DNA of 64,000 nucleotides from Flavobacteriales bacterium (GCA_016722445.1 JADKIZ010000010.1:62001-126000); one strand, 5' to 3'. Positions 23,622 through 33,644 are shown, numbered from the stretch's first letter. Notes: a model not told the origin generated them from the sequence alone. Numbers and translations are program-made.

Positions 23622-24899
23622 CTAGTAAGTGTTCACTTCTGTGATGTGGCTGTCACGGTGTGCCAAAGCCTGATCAAAAAGGTTTTTCTGAATTTCATCC
23701 AACAAATGTTGAATGAGTTCTGCAGCGCCTGCCATCGGTATGGTCTGTTTGGTACCATTATCACGACGTGCAATTTCAATTGTTCCGTTTTCCATATCCT
23801 TCGGACCAATTGCCACACGCACAGGAACACCTTTTAGTTCGTACTCGGCGAATTTCCATCCACTACGTTTGGTGTCGTCATTGTCATATTTCACCGTAAT
23901 GCCTTTTGCTCTGAGCTCAGACATCAGTGGTTGAATTTTTTCAGAAATCATAGCAAGTTGTTCCTCGCCTTTATAGATAGGAACAATCACGACATGAATC
24001 GGAGCTAACATGGGAGGCAGACGCAATCCCTGATCATCGCTGTGAGTCATGATGAGTGCACCCATCAATCTGGTGGATACGCCCCACGAGGTTGCCCATA
24101 CATAATCCAACACACCTTCCTTCGAAGTGAATTTCACATCAAATGCTTTCGCAAAATTTTGTCCGAGGAAATGCGATGTACCCGCTTGCAGCGCTTTACC
24201 ATCTTGCATCAAGGCTTCAATACACATCGTATCCAGCGCTCCTGCGAATCGTTCACTTTCCGATTTGCTTCCTTTGATCACAGGCATTGCCATAAACCGC
24301 TCTGCAAAATCTGCATAGACTTCGAGCATTTGCTTAGTTTCAGCAATCGCTTCCTGCGCAGTACTGTGAGCGGTATGACCTTCCTGCCAGAGGAATTCGG
24401 CAGTACGCAAGAAAAGACGCGTTCGCATTTCCCAGCGAACAACATTTGCCCATTGGTTGATGAGGATCGGTAGATCACGGTAACTCTGAATCCATCCTTT
24501 GTAGGTATTCCAAATGATGGCTTCCGAGGTAGGACGAACAATCAACTCTTCTTCAAGCTTTGATTCACTGTCGACCATCAATTTCCCTTTTTCATCCGGA
24601 TTTACTTTGAGGCGATAGTGCGTAACCACAGCGCATTCCTTGGCGAAGCCCTCCGCATGACCCTCTTCTTTCTCCAAAAAACTTCTTGGAACAAAAAGCG
24701 GGAAGTATGCATTCTGGTGCCCGGTGTCTTTAAACATCTTGTCTAATGCATCACGCATTTTTTCCCAAATGGCAAAACCATAGGGTTTAATGACCATACA
24801 GCCACGAACAGCGCTGTGCTCAGCGAGGTCGGCGTTGATCACCAGTTCATTGTACCACTTGGAATAGTCGGTAGCTCTTGTAGTAAGTTTCTCAGCCAT
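23622..24899 (-). CDS. proS: prolyl-tRNA synthetase, eukaryote/archaeal-like class (interrupted by TAG)
   Basis: It charges tRNA-Pro with proline and should be essential. The 425-residue frame has the class II core: DYSKWYNELVINADLAEHSA, GCMVIKPYGFAIWE, motif 2 (VRPTSEAIIW, WANVVRWEMRTRLFLRT) and EFLWQEGHTAH, then motif 3 around WGVSTRLMGAL and the anticodon-binding domain (HVVIVPIYKGEE ... GVPVRVAIGPKD). The family is about 490 residues long; here TAG at codon 426 removes the last 67 residues, which continue in frame downstream. Essential function plus a perfect downstream match suggests a base-call error, or suppression or readthrough if real. A promoter lies upstream and a bidirectional terminator downstream. 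Confidence 0.9.
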   Translation of the reverse strand: MAEKLTTRATDYSKWYNELVINADLAEHSAVRGCMVIKPYGFAIWEKMRDALDKMFKDTGHQNAYFPLFVPRSFLEKEEGHAEGFAKECAVVTHYRLKVNPDEKGKLMVDSESKLEEELIVRPTSEAIIWNTYKGWIQSYRDLPILINQWANVVRWEMRTRLFLRTAEFLWQEGHTAHSTAQEAIAETKQMLEVYADFAERFMAMPVIKGSKSESERFAGALDTMCIEALMQDGKALQAGTSHFLGQNFAKAFDVKFTSKEGVLDYVWATSWGVSTRLMGALIMTHSDDQGLRLPPMLAPIHVVIVPIYKGEEQLAMISEKIQPLMSELRAKGITVKYDNDDTKRSGWKFAEYELKGVPVRVAIGPKDMENGTIEIARRDNGTKQTIPMAGAAELIQHLLDEIQKNLFDQALAHRDSHITEVNTY

Positions 24900-24939
24900 A
24901 ATGTCTTGGTATGGTAGTTGCCAAAAATTATTCGGCGCA

Positions 24940-24947
24940 CAAAAGTA
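24940..24947 (-). promoter_or_regulatory. -7 promoter element of proS
   Basis: The minus strand reads TACTTTTG, an exact TAnnTTTG match, 40 bases upstream of the start codon. Confidence 0.5.
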
Positions 24948-25049
24948 ATTGCTGAACTCACTTTTTTCAGTTAGATAAAAATGAGAAATGAGAACAGAAA
25001 CAAAACAGGTGCATTAACTTTACTGAAAGAAAGGTAAATTCCAGATCCC

Positions 25050-26510
25050 ATGAAAAAATTCATCCTTCCGATTGTCCTCGCTGCTGCTGCTCTTTCTTCC
25101 TGTAATAGCAATAAATACGCTACTACTGGCAAAGGCACTTACGAAACCGACGAGGTCTATTATCAGCCATCGGATACTTACATCTCCGATTTTGCACTGG
25201 TTGATGATGAAGCCCAAATGGCGGAAGGAGATCAGGCGACTTCATCCGTGCCTTCCGTTAAGGAAGAAGAATACTACTCTGGGGATGACAACAACACTCA
25301 GAATGGCAATACCACCAACAATTACTACGGCAATGTTTATCAAAGCCCCTGGGGCTATGACTATGGCAATAGTTATGGTGGATATGGTTATGGATCTTAC
25401 AATTGCTGGCCTGGAAGCCGTTACAACTTAGGCTGGGACCCTTGGAACGGCTGGTATTTCTCCTTCAATTTTGGCTATAACTGGGGCTGTAATCCTTATT
25501 ACAATCCTTACTACGCCTATGGAAATGGATGGTACTCGCCTTACTACAATCCGTGGTATTACAACCAATGGGGCTACAATACCTGGTACTCACCATACAA
25601 TTACAATAATCCGTATTATGGCTATAACAATCCCTACTATGGTGGATATTGGGGAGGAAATTACTGGAATGACGACAGCGATTATGCTGGGGTGATATTC
25701 GGCCACCGCAATCCTCTCGCTACTGGAACCCTTGAAAATTCAACCTACGGCGATGATTTATTCTACACCGGAAGGGAATTGAAACCTACGGATGCCAATC
25801 AGCCTATTCTGGCCATGAGTCCGGCTATGACAAAACCAGCAGTACTTCAAACTGCTGTGAGACCTAGTATGGATGCCACACCGGCAAACATTGGTTTAAA
25901 CCCTCAGACGCAAATTGCAGCCGAGCGCAAACCAGTGAGCATCGGCAATGAAGATGCTGGTAACGATGACTATGTGACATCTACCCAAAAACCTGGCAGA
26001 GATGTGCAGACTTCCACAGATGTGAATACTCCGGAAATTGTCACCAGCAATGGCACGGACCGACCACGTCCAACCTACGTCACATCAAACCGACCAGAAA
26101 TAAATGCCAACTCAGGTCAGAGCACTTATCAAAACAATGGCTCAGGAACCCAGGGCACTCGTCCGGTTTATGAATCACGCGAGCCAGCGCAACAATCATC
26201 CGGCGGTGTAAATGCCCGCGAACCTTCGCGTACATCACCTTCGGCGCCGCAGATGAAAATGCCTCCAATGAATACACCCGAGCGTGAAACCACACGTCAA
26301 CCGGAAAGAGTACAAACTCCATCAAGAGATCATAGTCCATCGAGAGAAAACAAGCCATCCACTCCAACGATCTCACGTGATACACCTACCAAAGCTCCTA
26401 GCGGAGGTAATTCAGGTCGCAGTGTTGGTGGTGGTGGAAACAACAGTGGAGGCTCACGCAGCGGTGGCAATAGTGGAGGTGGTTCAGTTTCCGGTCCTCG
26501 TAGAAAATAA
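25050..26510 (+). CDS. Tyr/Asn/Gly-rich lipoprotein of unknown function
   Basis: A 486-residue protein with lipobox SSC in MKKFILPIVLAAAALSSCNS. Residues about 95-215 are extremely rich in Tyr, Asn, Gly and Trp (YNPYYAYGNGWYSPYYNPWY), and the last 150 are rich in Pro, Ser, Arg and Gly. A less biased block around 215-260 (DYAGVIFGHRN) separates them. Similar low-complexity lipoproteins beside proS and a FadL-type porin are common in Bacteroidota and are sometimes mislabelled as prolyl-tRNA synthetase. They have no synthetase motifs. It is probably outer-membrane-anchored. The spacing to the porin gene is 24 bases, so co-transcription is likely. Function unknown. Confidence 0.8.
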   Translation: MKKFILPIVLAAAALSSCNSNKYATTGKGTYETDEVYYQPSDTYISDFALVDDEAQMAEGDQATSSVPSVKEEEYYSGDDNNTQNGNTTNNYYGNVYQSPWGYDYGNSYGGYGYGSYNCWPGSRYNLGWDPWNGWYFSFNFGYNWGCNPYYNPYYAYGNGWYSPYYNPWYYNQWGYNTWYSPYNYNNPYYGYNNPYYGGYWGGNYWNDDSDYAGVIFGHRNPLATGTLENSTYGDDLFYTGRELKPTDANQPILAMSPAMTKPAVLQTAVRPSMDATPANIGLNPQTQIAAERKPVSIGNEDAGNDDYVTSTQKPGRDVQTSTDVNTPEIVTSNGTDRPRPTYVTSNRPEINANSGQSTYQNNGSGTQGTRPVYESREPAQQSSGGVNAREPSRTSPSAPQMKMPPMNTPERETTRQPERVQTPSRDHSPSRENKPSTPTISRDTPTKAPSGGNSGRSVGGGGNNSGGSRSGGNSGGGSVSGPRRK

Positions 26511-26534
26511 TTTTTTCCATTCAAAGAAAACAAG

Positions 26535-27986
26535 ATGAAGAAAATATTCGTCCTCGCTTGCCTCATGTCTGCCTACGGTATTTCTGCCTTTGGACAGAAT
26601 GAAGTGGATGCATTGCGATATTCACTCAAACAAACGCCTGCAACGGCAAGATCACTTGGAATGGGTGGTGCATTCGGCGCACTTGGTGCTGATGTCTTCA
26701 GTTTTTACACCAATCCGGCAGGCATTGGACTTTACAAAAGAGGTGGTGTAGAAATTTCATTTGGCTTGAATGATCAATACACTTCTACTTCTTACGAAGG
26801 AAAACAATCCGAAAACGGAAGATCACATTTTCATTTGAATAATCTTGGTATGATAGGCAGCGCCAGTGACAAGACTGAAGGCGACTGGAAGGCTTTCAAC
26901 TTTGGCGTAACCTATGCGAAAACCAATGATTTCTATGAAAACTTTTCGATTCAAGGAAAATCGGAAAGTTCGCTGCTCAATCCTTTTGTCGTGCAAGCCA
27001 ATGGAATGCGACCTGAAGAATTGAGTGATGCATTCCCATTCACTGCCGGATTGGGCTATGTGTCATGGCTCATCAATCCTTCCGATACCATTGGATCATC
27101 ATATTTTTCCACAAGTAGTGGAGAGAATACTCAGAAAAAAAATGTGACAAGGACCGGATCTATGGGTGAAACCGCTTTTGGATTTGGATCAAACTATCGT
27201 GATTTCATTTTCTTTGGTGCGACAGTGAATTTTCAAAGCATTCGTTTTCAGGAAAAAGGAAGTTATTCCGAAACTTATGATAGCACCCAACCCATCACAT
27301 CATTTCAATACAACGATCATCTTCGTTCTGATGGAACGGGTGTCAATATGAAATTGGGTGTGCTTGTAAAACCTTCGGAGTGGATGAGAATTGGTGCTGC
27401 ATTTCATACCCCCACACGCATTACCATGCATGAAATTTATTCTGTGAACATCACCACGTCGCCCGATTTGGGAGGTGAAGGAGAATATAAATCACCAGAT
27501 CTGATCACCGATTACAGCATTCGCACACCTTCTGTGGCCATGGCCAATGCAGCATTTATTTTAGGTAAAACAGGTACCTTCAGTGCCGACTATGAATACA
27601 CCAATTATGACCGCATCAAGATGCGTGGTGCAGCATCCAATGATTATGATTATTCATCTGAAAATACGGTTATCAAAACCATTTACAGAAGCACACACAA
27701 AGTGCGCGTAGGACTAGAAATGCGTTTACTTGGTACATACTATGTACGCGGTGGAGCCATGTATCAGCAAAATCCATTGGTGAACAATGCAGGTGGAGCC
27801 AACAATCCGTTTATCACTTATACGGGTGGACTGGGATTCAGAAATGATTACATCTGCGTAGACATCGGCCTTGGTTACACAGAAAGAAATGCTACGTATT
27901 ACATGTATGATCCGAGATTTGTGAATGCTGCAAACCTCGATAGCAGGCTGATTCAAGGTATAGCTTCTTTCGGCTACAGATTCTGA
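26535..27986 (+). CDS. outer-membrane transport protein, FadL/OMPP1/TodX-like
   Basis: A 483-residue protein with signal peptide MKKIFVLACLMSAYGISAFG. The N-terminal part has the FadL-family hallmark (ARSLGMGGAFGALGADVFSF, then TNPAGIGLYKRG), corresponding to the hatch and first strands. Repeated amphipathic strands with aromatic girdles continue to the C-terminal Phe (IASFGYRF), a classical outer-membrane barrel ending. The family imports hydrophobic molecules such as fatty acids or aromatics. It follows the Tyr-rich lipoprotein gene in one operon. The 3' end overlaps the convergent transporter gene by 13 bases. Confidence 0.85.
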   Translation: MKKIFVLACLMSAYGISAFGQNEVDALRYSLKQTPATARSLGMGGAFGALGADVFSFYTNPAGIGLYKRGGVEISFGLNDQYTSTSYEGKQSENGRSHFHLNNLGMIGSASDKTEGDWKAFNFGVTYAKTNDFYENFSIQGKSESSLLNPFVVQANGMRPEELSDAFPFTAGLGYVSWLINPSDTIGSSYFSTSSGENTQKKNVTRTGSMGETAFGFGSNYRDFIFFGATVNFQSIRFQEKGSYSETYDSTQPITSFQYNDHLRSDGTGVNMKLGVLVKPSEWMRIGAAFHTPTRITMHEIYSVNITTSPDLGGEGEYKSPDLITDYSIRTPSVAMANAAFILGKTGTFSADYEYTNYDRIKMRGAASNDYDYSSENTVIKTIYRSTHKVRVGLEMRLLGTYYVRGGAMYQQNPLVNNAGGANNPFITYTGGLGFRNDYICVDIGLGYTERNATYYMYDPRFVNAANLDSRLIQGIASFGYRF

Positions 27987-28690
27987 TGATCCTCTCTCAG
28001 GTATTTTCTCACGAGCCAATGTCCGAGGTAAATCACAGGCGTAAGCAAAATAGCGATGATCAGTTTTAGGAAATAATTGGTTGGAGCAATTTCCCAAAAT
28101 GCATTCATCGATAAAGTTCCCGGTAGGATAAATCCGACATAGAGCACGATGTATGAATCGACAAGTTGTGAAATCACTGTTGATCCTGTACTTCTCAACC
28201 AAATCATCCTATTGCCTGTTTTAGATTTGATCCAGGAAAATAAAGTAGCGTCCAAAATCTGAGAAACAAGAAAAGCTGTTATGCTACCCACAATCACCCA
28301 TCTGCTCTGACCAAAAACTTTGTTGTATTCCGCATCATTGGCTGTAAATGGACTGATACTGGTATTCGCAGGAATGCTCATGGAGATGATGACCATGATA
28401 AAACAATAGGCAATCAATACTGCGGTAATCCATGACAATCTCCTGATGGCCGTTTTTCCATAAAACTCATTGATCACATCGGTGACAAGAAAAACCACAG
28501 GCCATGGCAAGACGCCGATAATGGTCACAAACGGACCGACCTCACTTCCAAACAAATTAAACGAAAGCGGAATATCAATCAGTTTATTTGAAATCAATTC
28601 CGCAGTTACGGCATTGGTAATAAAGAAGCCTGCAAGAAAAACAAATAGCCATTCTCGGCGTGTGGAGGTGGTGGTGATTGACATGAACAA
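27974..28690 (-). CDS. VUT family queuosine-precursor transporter
   Basis: A 238-residue inner-membrane protein with about six hydrophobic helices. The family signature is visible: LISNKLIDI near residue 32, then PWPVVFLVTDVINEFYGKTA and the Ser/Gln-rich helix LRSTGSTVISQLVDSYIVLY. This matches YhhQ/QueT-like VUT (vitamin uptake) transporters that import the queuosine precursor 7-cyano-7-deazaguanine. Start ATG at 28690; the ATG at 28684 is an alternative. The first base of the M1 peptidase stop lies only four bases upstream, so both minus-strand genes may be transcribed together. Confidence 0.85.
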   Translation of the reverse strand: MFMSITTTSTRREWLFVFLAGFFITNAVTAELISNKLIDIPLSFNLFGSEVGPFVTIIGVLPWPVVFLVTDVINEFYGKTAIRRLSWITAVLIAYCFIMVIISMSIPANTSISPFTANDAEYNKVFGQSRWVIVGSITAFLVSQILDATLFSWIKSKTGNRMIWLRSTGSTVISQLVDSYIVLYVGFILPGTLSMNAFWEIAPTNYFLKLIIAILLTPVIYLGHWLVRKYLREDHQNL

Positions 28691-28693
28691 AAA

Positions 28694-31123
28694 TTAGCGT
28701 GCAATTTTAACAACATATCGATTACCCGATTGTTCATCAGTCCACTGGATGGTATAAATACCTGCGGCCCAATGCGCGCATTGGATGCGATCGGTATCTA
28801 TCACTCTCCTCTTCTCCACTACTCTACCACTGTTATCGGCTATCAATACTTCACCGGTTTGACGTTGAGCATTGATCACAATTTCATCTTCACTTCTGAA
28901 AATTTGCACGGTGGGATTTGAAGTTGTTTCAGCAACTGGATTCACTCCTGTACGCAATGCAAATGCATATTCACCAGCTAGTACATTGTCTGCATCTATT
29001 CTTCCTGTCCAATTGGTGAGTCCTGGTGTGGTGATCACATCGTATCCCTGCCACTCTTGCCAAAGCTGATCTGGCGATGAGCGATAAACCAAAATGATGC
29101 TGTCTTCATTCCAACCTAAATTTTCTACCTGATCGAAAAACAACGAATCGAAATAATTATTCTGAGCTTCATTGCCATAGTATTTGAAACTTGCATTACA
29201 AACCGGTGTGTCCTCATTTTCCCCTAAATAAACATTCCACCAACGGTCAGGTGAGATAAAAAATTCCGGTTGAGTTTGGATTTCATTCACTTCCGCAAAG
29301 TGATTTTCTACCCGCACATAAATGGAATCAAGACCATTCATATCTATGACATCAAAATCCATCTCAGCATAAGTGAAATCATGTGAACCTGTAGTCGTCA
29401 TGACTTGTGATTGACCTAACACTGCTTGTGAAATTTTTTCATTAACATTGAGAAAAAAAGCATCAGCAGTGAAGCCATCCGGTAAGGTAATATCGACGAT
29501 GGAGGTTTCTCCGGAAAGAATGACTTGAGTAGAAAACTCTTCTCCATTCACAGAACGTGCATACAATTGCATAGGTACATTCGTGTAGTAATCTGGAGCG
29601 TAATGTTTGTGTTGTTCGATGGTGAGAGAGACATCATTGCCTTCGCCTGGCACAGCCTGCACAATTCTGAATTCAGGAAAACCCGGAGCGAAGATCCAGT
29701 TGTCAAAGAAGGATGTCAGATCGGCACTGGTGTAATCCTGAAAAAAATCACGCATCTCTTCACTGTTCACATCATCATAAGCGTAGGCATCCATGAAGGC
29801 ATGAATGGCATTAAAAAAAGCTTCGTCGCCCATATAACCACGAAGGGTATGAGCCATATCCGCACCCTTGTGATAAACGTGTTCGCCATAAGTTATTTCC
29901 GACGGTACAGGACTCACAGGATATCTCGCCCCATCACTTTGATGTGCATGCAGCAATACATCTTTGTGGTTAGCTCTGGTATAATCGAGATATGCCTCCA
30001 TACCATAAATAGTTTCTTTGAAAAGTGCCTCACTGAAACTGGCCCAACCTTCGTTTATCCACATATCGCTCGCATTTCTGCAAGTGATCAAATCGCCCCA
30101 CCAATGATGAGAGACTTCGTGAGCGTATAGTGTTTCCCATAAAAGCGTACCATCGATGGCAAAAAGTGGATATGAAATATTGGTGGCATGTTCCATGGCA
30201 CCACCATTAAAAGGAACTGCACAATATCCAACACGCGGCCAACGATATGGTCCGTAGTGTTCTTCAGCAGCCATCATCCATTCATCGAGATTGACCATGC
30301 TGTTTTTCATGTCAGTTGTATCAATGGCTTTTGCTACCAATACAATCGGAATATCATTGCCATTTACACTTGGAAAACTTTGAACAGCTTCAACATAATT
30401 GCAGACTGAAACACTTGCGAGGTAAGAAGGAATTTCTTCTTCAAGATTCCAATGTGTGAGCAATGAATCCTGTCCTACTGTTTCAATACCAGTTCGTACA
30501 CCATTACAATAGGCTGTGCGATTTTGATTTGTCAGGACATGAAAAGTATAGGAACTTCTTTCCACGAAATTATCAAAGCAGGGAAACCATGCACGACCGA
30601 AATTATGAGGCTCATAGGTAAAAGCCACCCCCATGTTGTAAGCATAACCTGCTTGAAAATAAAAACCACCCCAACTTGCATCCTGTCCTGGAGTTCCGTG
30701 GTAATGTACCTCGATGCTTTGCTGATCATTCGTATTCATGACTTGTGGAAGAGCCACATGCAATTGGCCAGCGTTATGCGAAAATGTAAGGCTTCCGGAT
30801 GCAGTCGTCACGCTGTCTACCGTCATCGAAATCAAGTCGAGATTGATGGCATCGATGTTGTCCATCAGTGATCTAAAATTCACTTCACACGTGGCCGACA
30901 ATTGCGATGAATTCATTTCAGTGAAATCAAGTGTGATGTTGTAACCCAATACATCAAGCGTATCACTTCTGAGATTTCCGGGATCGAGAATAACAGATCC
31001 ACCAGACTTAGGAATGAACTTTTTCTTCTGACAAAAATGATGAATTGTTGGGCTTGATTGCGCTTGCATCCATAAGGAGAGTGCAATCAACCATATCGTG
31101 GAGCAGATGGTTTTGCTGTTCAT
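28694..31123 (-). CDS. exported M1 family metallopeptidase with T9SS sorting domain
   Basis: An 809-residue protein with a signal peptide to about residue 22. An aminopeptidase N-like beta domain is followed by the catalytic domain. The exopeptidase loop appears as GGAMEH (307-312; usually GAMEN), the zinc site as HEVSHHWWG (335-343) with the third ligand Glu in WINEGW (358). The last 75 residues are a T9SS type A domain (VQIFRSEDEIVINAQ ... GIYTIQWTDE). It probably cleaves peptides at the cell surface. The Asn-to-His change in the GAMEN motif is unusual and could alter substrate recognition. A second M1 enzyme lies at 46552. Confidence 0.88.
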   Translation of the reverse strand: MNSKTICSTIWLIALSLWMQAQSSPTIHHFCQKKKFIPKSGGSVILDPGNLRSDTLDVLGYNITLDFTEMNSSQLSATCEVNFRSLMDNIDAINLDLISMTVDSVTTASGSLTFSHNAGQLHVALPQVMNTNDQQSIEVHYHGTPGQDASWGGFYFQAGYAYNMGVAFTYEPHNFGRAWFPCFDNFVERSSYTFHVLTNQNRTAYCNGVRTGIETVGQDSLLTHWNLEEEIPSYLASVSVCNYVEAVQSFPSVNGNDIPIVLVAKAIDTTDMKNSMVNLDEWMMAAEEHYGPYRWPRVGYCAVPFNGGAMEHATNISYPLFAIDGTLLWETLYAHEVSHHWWGDLITCRNASDMWINEGWASFSEALFKETIYGMEAYLDYTRANHKDVLLHAHQSDGARYPVSPVPSEITYGEHVYHKGADMAHTLRGYMGDEAFFNAIHAFMDAYAYDDVNSEEMRDFFQDYTSADLTSFFDNWIFAPGFPEFRIVQAVPGEGNDVSLTIEQHKHYAPDYYTNVPMQLYARSVNGEEFSTQVILSGETSIVDITLPDGFTADAFFLNVNEKISQAVLGQSQVMTTTGSHDFTYAEMDFDVIDMNGLDSIYVRVENHFAEVNEIQTQPEFFISPDRWWNVYLGENEDTPVCNASFKYYGNEAQNNYFDSLFFDQVENLGWNEDSIILVYRSSPDQLWQEWQGYDVITTPGLTNWTGRIDADNVLAGEYAFALRTGVNPVAETTSNPTVQIFRSEDEIVINAQRQTGEVLIADNSGRVVEKRRVIDTDRIQCAHWAAGIYTIQWTDEQSGNRYVVKIAR

Positions 31124-31498
31124 GGTCTAAAAGTAATAGAATGATTCAACAATCATCACGGATTTTGCAATCAGAAACTTTTCAATGCGATGAAATCCCA
31201 TATTGGCGCTGAACTTTCATAAGTACTTTCAACAAACTCTAGTCTTGAGAATACACTACTATGATAGATAAAACCTAGCGATTTGAATTCGCATCCACCA
31301 TCAAAGGCCCACGTCATCAAAGAGTCAAATTTCATATTGAAAGCAATTCAGGAAACCTATTTACCCAAATGAAATAAGACACCTACCACACTATCTATCA
31401 ATGGATTAAAAAATAGAGCCGAATTCAGGTAGGGTAAAAACAGGTGCTGAGGTACTTAGAGTGCTTGGAATCCTAAAAGAACCAAACTAATTTGCACC
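31124..31498. other. gene-free stretch, nothing firm
   Basis: 375 bases between the divergent M1 peptidase and TPR-like genes. No tRNA, repeat or conserved frame is visible. CTAATTTGCACC sits directly before the ATG at 31499, a near match to the -7 element with different spacing, and might give a leaderless transcript. Confidence 0.4.
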
Positions 31499-33034
31499 AT
31501 GAAACCGAGTAATGAACTCTTTGATCTGATTAAATCACTGACGAAAAGTGAGAAAAGATTTTTCAAACTTCAAAGCGCTCTGCAAAGTGGAGACAAAAAT
31601 TATGTTCGCTTGTTCGACCTCATCGATAAGATGAGTGAATATGATGAAGAACTTGTGAAGAAGACATTTAAAGGTGAAAAATTCATCAAACACCTTCCGT
31701 CAGAAAAAAATCACCTGTATAAACTCATCCTGAAAGCACTTCGCAGTTATTACGGCGAGACTTCTGTGAGCAGCATGTTGAAACAGGAGATCAAAAACAT
31801 TGAAATCCTTTATAACAAAGCACTTTTTGAAGAGTGTGGAAAATTTTTGGAGCGTGCCAAAAAGATCGCGCAGAAATACGAAAAATTCTATTACCTCTTT
31901 GAATTGATCAACTGGGAGAAAACCCTGCTTGAAGAATCGTTTGAAGATGGTCGGTTCGTTGATTTGGATAAATTGATCGAAGAAGAGAAGGATGTTCTTG
32001 AGCGTCTGCGCAACCTCGCTGAATACCATGTGCTGTATTCCAAAATCAATTATGTATTTAGAAGTGGCGGTTATTCCCGCACGGAAGAAAACCGCAATAT
32101 CATTGACGACATTGTGAATCATCCTTTGATCAAAGGGAAGAACACAGCGCTCTCGATGCGAGCAGCCACCATTTGTTATTACACACAAGGTTTCTGCAAC
32201 CTTGCAAATGGCGATTCAGAAACGGCCCTCAACAAATTCATGAAAGTGAAAAACATCCTTGATGAGCATACTGCCCTTCGGATGGATTTACCTAAGCGAT
32301 ATATCCGTACTCTGTCCAATATCATCACAAGCCTGACAGACTTAGGTAAATACAATGACGCACGGGAAATGATTGCATTGATGCGTTCATTGAAAGATCA
32401 GGAAGGTTTCGACTATCCAGATTTGGAGACAACCATCTTTAAAAATACCGGATTGGCAGAGTTGGGATTGAGTCATACCACCGGACAATTCACACGTGGT
32501 GTCAAAGAAGTTGAAGAAATCACGCGCCAATTGACGAACTATGAAGGCAAACTTCACAAGGAACATGAACTGGCCTTTTTCTATCAGTTTGCATACATCT
32601 ATTTTGGAGCAGGCCAACACAGCAAGTCGCTTTCATGGTTGAATAAAGTTTTGAACGACAACGAAAATGACCTTCGACAGGACATTTACAGCTATGCACG
32701 ACTTTTCAATCTCGTGATTCATTACGAACTCGGAAACCATGATCTGTTGGAATACACCATTAAATCCACATCGAGATATCTTCAAAAACGAATGCGTGAT
32801 TTCCCGATGGAGAAGCTCATTATTGAACAATTCAAAAAGCTCATCCGCACGCAGAGTGTCACCGAAAAACGAAGTATCATGGTCAATTTCAAGGAGCAAT
32901 TACAAAAACTTGTACTGCAACCTGAAGATGAAGTTTTGATGAAACACTTCGATTTTGTGAGTTGGTTGGAAAGCAAACTCACCAATGAGAGTTTCGAAGA
33001 AGTGGTGCAGCGCAGCCATAAACAATTGGTGTGA
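31499..33034 (+). CDS. conserved helical-repeat (TPR-like) protein of Bacteroidota
   Basis: A 511-residue, almost entirely helical cytoplasmic protein with no signal peptide. It opens NELFDLIKSLTKSEKRFFKL, a recognisable beginning of a conserved Bacteroidota family. Tetratricopeptide-like helical pairs follow (ALSMRAATICYYTQGFCNLA, IIEQFKKLIRT). The composition is rich in Glu, Lys and Leu. Proteins of this type are scaffolds or RNA- or protein-binding adaptors, but the role of this family is not established. It stands alone with a 160-base gap to the next gene. Confidence 0.75.
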   Translation: MKPSNELFDLIKSLTKSEKRFFKLQSALQSGDKNYVRLFDLIDKMSEYDEELVKKTFKGEKFIKHLPSEKNHLYKLILKALRSYYGETSVSSMLKQEIKNIEILYNKALFEECGKFLERAKKIAQKYEKFYYLFELINWEKTLLEESFEDGRFVDLDKLIEEEKDVLERLRNLAEYHVLYSKINYVFRSGGYSRTEENRNIIDDIVNHPLIKGKNTALSMRAATICYYTQGFCNLANGDSETALNKFMKVKNILDEHTALRMDLPKRYIRTLSNIITSLTDLGKYNDAREMIALMRSLKDQEGFDYPDLETTIFKNTGLAELGLSHTTGQFTRGVKEVEEITRQLTNYEGKLHKEHELAFFYQFAYIYFGAGQHSKSLSWLNKVLNDNENDLRQDIYSYARLFNLVIHYELGNHDLLEYTIKSTSRYLQKRMRDFPMEKLIIEQFKKLIRTQSVTEKRSIMVNFKEQLQKLVLQPEDEVLMKHFDFVSWLESKLTNESFEEVVQRSHKQLV

Positions 33035-33194
33035 CGCATGCTCTGAATATTTGGAATAAACCTAACATTCGAATTCACTTCAGGTTTTCACTTGAATAAA
33101 AATCTGATTCGTTCAATTTGATGCAACAATTCATATGAGACATGATCTGATACGCATGATTCATCAGACATGACACTTCGCCTATGCTCCATTC

Positions 33195-33644
33195 ATGTAT
33201 ATAATTAAAAGGACAAACTCGAACGATCCACACTTTCAAAATCTTGTTATTGAACTGGATCGAGACTTAGCCATCAGAGATGGTGCTGAGCATGCCTTTT
33301 TCGCACAGTACAACAAAATCTCATCCATCAATCATGTCGTGGTGTTGTATGAAAACGACCTCGCCATTGGCTGTGGAGCGATCAAGGCATACGCGGAAAA
33401 TATTGTTGAGATCAAGAGAATGTTCGTCCTAGAAACAAAACGAGGAAAAGGAATTGCTTCCATTGTTCTTCAGGAATTGGAGAAATGGGCAAAGGAATTG
33501 GGGTATAAAAAATGCATCCTGGAAACAGGCATCAAACAACCGGAGGCAATTTCATTATACACAAAAAATCACTACACCAGAATCAAGAATTATGGGCAAT
33601 ATGCTGACATTGCGAGTAGTGTTTGTTTTGAAAAGGAAGTATAA
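33195..33644 (+). CDS. GNAT family N-acetyltransferase
   Basis: A 149-residue single-domain GNAT protein. The core is visible: strand VVVLYENDLAIGCGAIK, then VEIKRMFVLETKRGKGIASI, with the acetyl-CoA pyrophosphate-binding RGKGIA. The helix-strand WAKELGYKKCILETG and EAISLYTKNHYTRI complete the fold. It would transfer an acetyl group from acetyl-CoA to an amine; the substrate is unknown. No operon partner: the next gene starts 266 bases later, and that spacer holds nothing I recognise. Confidence 0.85.
   Translation: MYIIKRTNSNDPHFQNLVIELDRDLAIRDGAEHAFFAQYNKISSINHVVVLYENDLAIGCGAIKAYAENIVEIKRMFVLETKRGKGIASIVLQELEKWAKELGYKKCILETGIKQPEAISLYTKNHYTRIKNYGQYADIASSVCFEKEV

Noticed and set aside
23622..23624. 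Genome-wide recoding of TAG as an amino acid
   Set aside because: TAG ends lpxK (45216-45218) and the gene at 9373 in sensible places, so TAG acts as a stop here.
25050..26510. Prolyl-tRNA synthetase label for the Tyr-rich lipoprotein
   Set aside because: No class II synthetase motif; the name seems to be carried over from the neighbouring proS gene.
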